From positions 1 to 22,880 of the forward strand of contig UQVZ01000050.1 in NCBI GenBank assembly GCA_900544675.1: a DNA stretch of 22,880 nucleotides, written 5' to 3'. The translations under genes and the position numbers were made by a program. The notes beneath the pieces are model-generated. The model was not told the DNA's origin. It searched no databases and worked only from the letters and a program-made list of their open reading frames with translations. The stretch's first letter is position 1, and every line of letters starts with the position of its first letter. Positions 22,230-22,880 of the stretch are shown here, in pieces. The DNA is from an uncultured Bacteroides sp. GTDB taxonomy: Bacteria > Bacteroidota > Bacteroidia > Bacteroidales > Bacteroidaceae.

Positions 22230-22583
22230 TTAAAGAACAGCAACCGACTTGCGTATGTTCTCCAGAATGGCAGAAAGTTTGTTGTCCCGCCGGGCGGTCT
22301 GCATATTGTAATCAGTCTGCAAGCCAATCCACATCGTAGCGGAGATTCCCGTAGCAGCTTCGATTTTTAGTGCCGTATCAGTGGTTATCGGGCGTTTGCC
22401 GTTAATTATCTCGTTGAATGCCGTATAGGGCATACCGATTATTTTTGCAAATTTCCTTTGCGATATTCCACGTGCTTGCAATTCATCCCTCAGCATTTCT
22501 CCCGGATGTATAGCCTCCGCACAAATCAACTCGTTAGGAGTATAGATTTCACGCAAACAGTCTTTATCAAACTCTATATACAT
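22230..22583 (-). CDS. higA: HigA-type antitoxin/HTH regulator (orphan)
   Basis: The 117-residue protein has the HigA/VapI signature: HPGEMLRDELQARGISQRKFAKIIGM (about 26-51, HTH), then TAFNEIINGKRPITTDTALKIEAATG and MWIGLQTDYNMQTA. HigA represses its operon and neutralises the HigB mRNA interferase. HigB is normally encoded just upstream, but the minus-strand frame there (22574-22849) shows no HigB features and none follows downstream to 21620, so this appears to be an orphan antitoxin or solitary regulator. A -7 box (TATCTTTG, minus strand 22605-22612) lies 22 nt before the start. Confidence 0.85.
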   Translation of the reverse strand: MYIEFDKDCLREIYTPNELICAEAIHPGEMLRDELQARGISQRKFAKIIGMPYTAFNEIINGKRPITTDTALKIEAATGISATMWIGLQTDYNMQTARRDNKLSAILENIRKSVAVL

Positions 22584-22604
22584 ATATCCGTTTTTATTGT
22601 GCTA

Positions 22605-22638
22605 CAAAGATAATGGTTTTCCGCAGAATATCTACAAA
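22605..22638 (-). promoter_or_regulatory. Promoter-like sequence of higA
   Basis: On the minus strand, TTTG (22635-22638), 22 nt, TATCTTTG (22605-22612). The -7 box is perfect; the spacer is slightly long. Confidence 0.5.
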
Positions 22639-22780
22639 AATAGTGAATATTTATCCTTAATAACATACAATGGTGGCAACTGCCGTCGGTGCAATTCCAG
22701 ATTATTTCTTGAACAAAAACACAATGAACCGCACGGATAAGACCAATTGCGTTGCCCGACGCATATAACTGCCCCGCCGT

Positions 22781-22820
22781 GAAGATTATTAATCTTACAC
22801 GTGGAAGATTATTAATCTTC
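22781..22820. repeat. Duplicated palindrome GAAGATTATTAATCTT
   Basis: GAAGATTATTAATCTT occurs at 22781-22796 and 22804-22819, 23 bp apart. Each contains the perfect odd palindrome AAGATTA-T-TAATCTT, and the second extends to a terminal C at 22820 that completes GAAG/CTTC. The rest of 22640-22880 shows no gene I can support. Confidence 0.7.
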
Positions 22821-22880
22821 AAGCCGTAAGTTACTATGTTTGCCAACATTGACAGCGGTTAATCCGCCCAAAGAATAAAA

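Noticed and set aside
22670..22768. Plus-strand 32-codon frame beginning MVATAVGAIPDYF
   Set aside because: No ribosome binding site, no recognised family and no well-placed promoter; too short to support from sequence alone.
22574..22849. Minus-strand 91-codon frame as a HigB toxin
   Set aside because: No HigB-like motifs, Cys/His/Ile-rich random-looking composition, and it covers the predicted higA promoter and the duplicated palindrome.

Overview
The window looks like an accessory, defence-rich stretch of a Bacteroidales genome (Bacteroides, Phocaeicola, Parabacteroides or a close relative). The evidence is several Bacteroides-type promoters (TTTG, 19-21 nt, TANNTTTG), IntDOT-like tyrosine recombinases with the first catalytic Arg replaced, a DUF3408/MobC/MOBP-relaxase cassette, and AT-rich leaders without strong Shine-Dalgarno sites. 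No rRNA, tRNA, CRISPR or IS element was seen.

Layout. (1) 49-3817, minus strand: a restriction-modification-like operon with an XRE regulator, an EcoRI-family adenine methyltransferase, a DUF262-HNH nuclease and a tyrosine recombinase lacking its C-terminal catalytic residues. Between the methyltransferase and nuclease genes, on the opposite strand, lie two silent cassettes that resemble the last ~65 residues of the methyltransferase. Each begins with a sequence inverted relative to codons 321 onward of the methyltransferase (17 bp exact for the near cassette, 13 bp for the far one), in the same reading frame. This looks like a small shufflon able to give the methyltransferase three alternative C-termini (65, 75 or 59 residues). 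It is the most interesting observation in the window.

(2) 4310-12339: the backbone of a mobilizable element, with two overlapping tyrosine recombinases, a RhuM-like DNA-binding protein, two minus-strand excisionase-type HTH genes (one frameshifted), DUF3408, a nested hairpin that may be oriT, MobC, a relaxase, a membrane-anchored protein and a third tyrosine recombinase.

(3) 12340-17580: a two-gene restriction-modification system (subunit M, then a GIY-YIG/helicase/N6-methyltransferase fusion). Between it and the third recombinase, 11-bp inverted repeats enclose a Bacteroides-type promoter that points away from the operon. This reads as an invertible promoter in the OFF orientation. The fusion gene turns abruptly AT-rich at its NPPY motif, suggesting an exchanged methyltransferase/target-recognition segment.

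(4) 17632-21291, minus strand: a 57-residue conserved small protein, an unrecognised protein with a PD-(D/E)XK-like motif, and an RloA/RloB (AbiL-like) ATPase-Toprim pair behind a consensus promoter. (5) 21364-22880: mostly non-coding DNA with a plus-strand consensus promoter, a 22-bp tandem repeat array, an orphan HigA-type antitoxin and a duplicated palindrome.

As a whole this is a defence island built around a mobilizable element, with two separate DNA-inversion switches predicted to act on two different modification systems: one on protein sequence, one on transcription. Both switches are inferred from sequence and neither is demonstrated.
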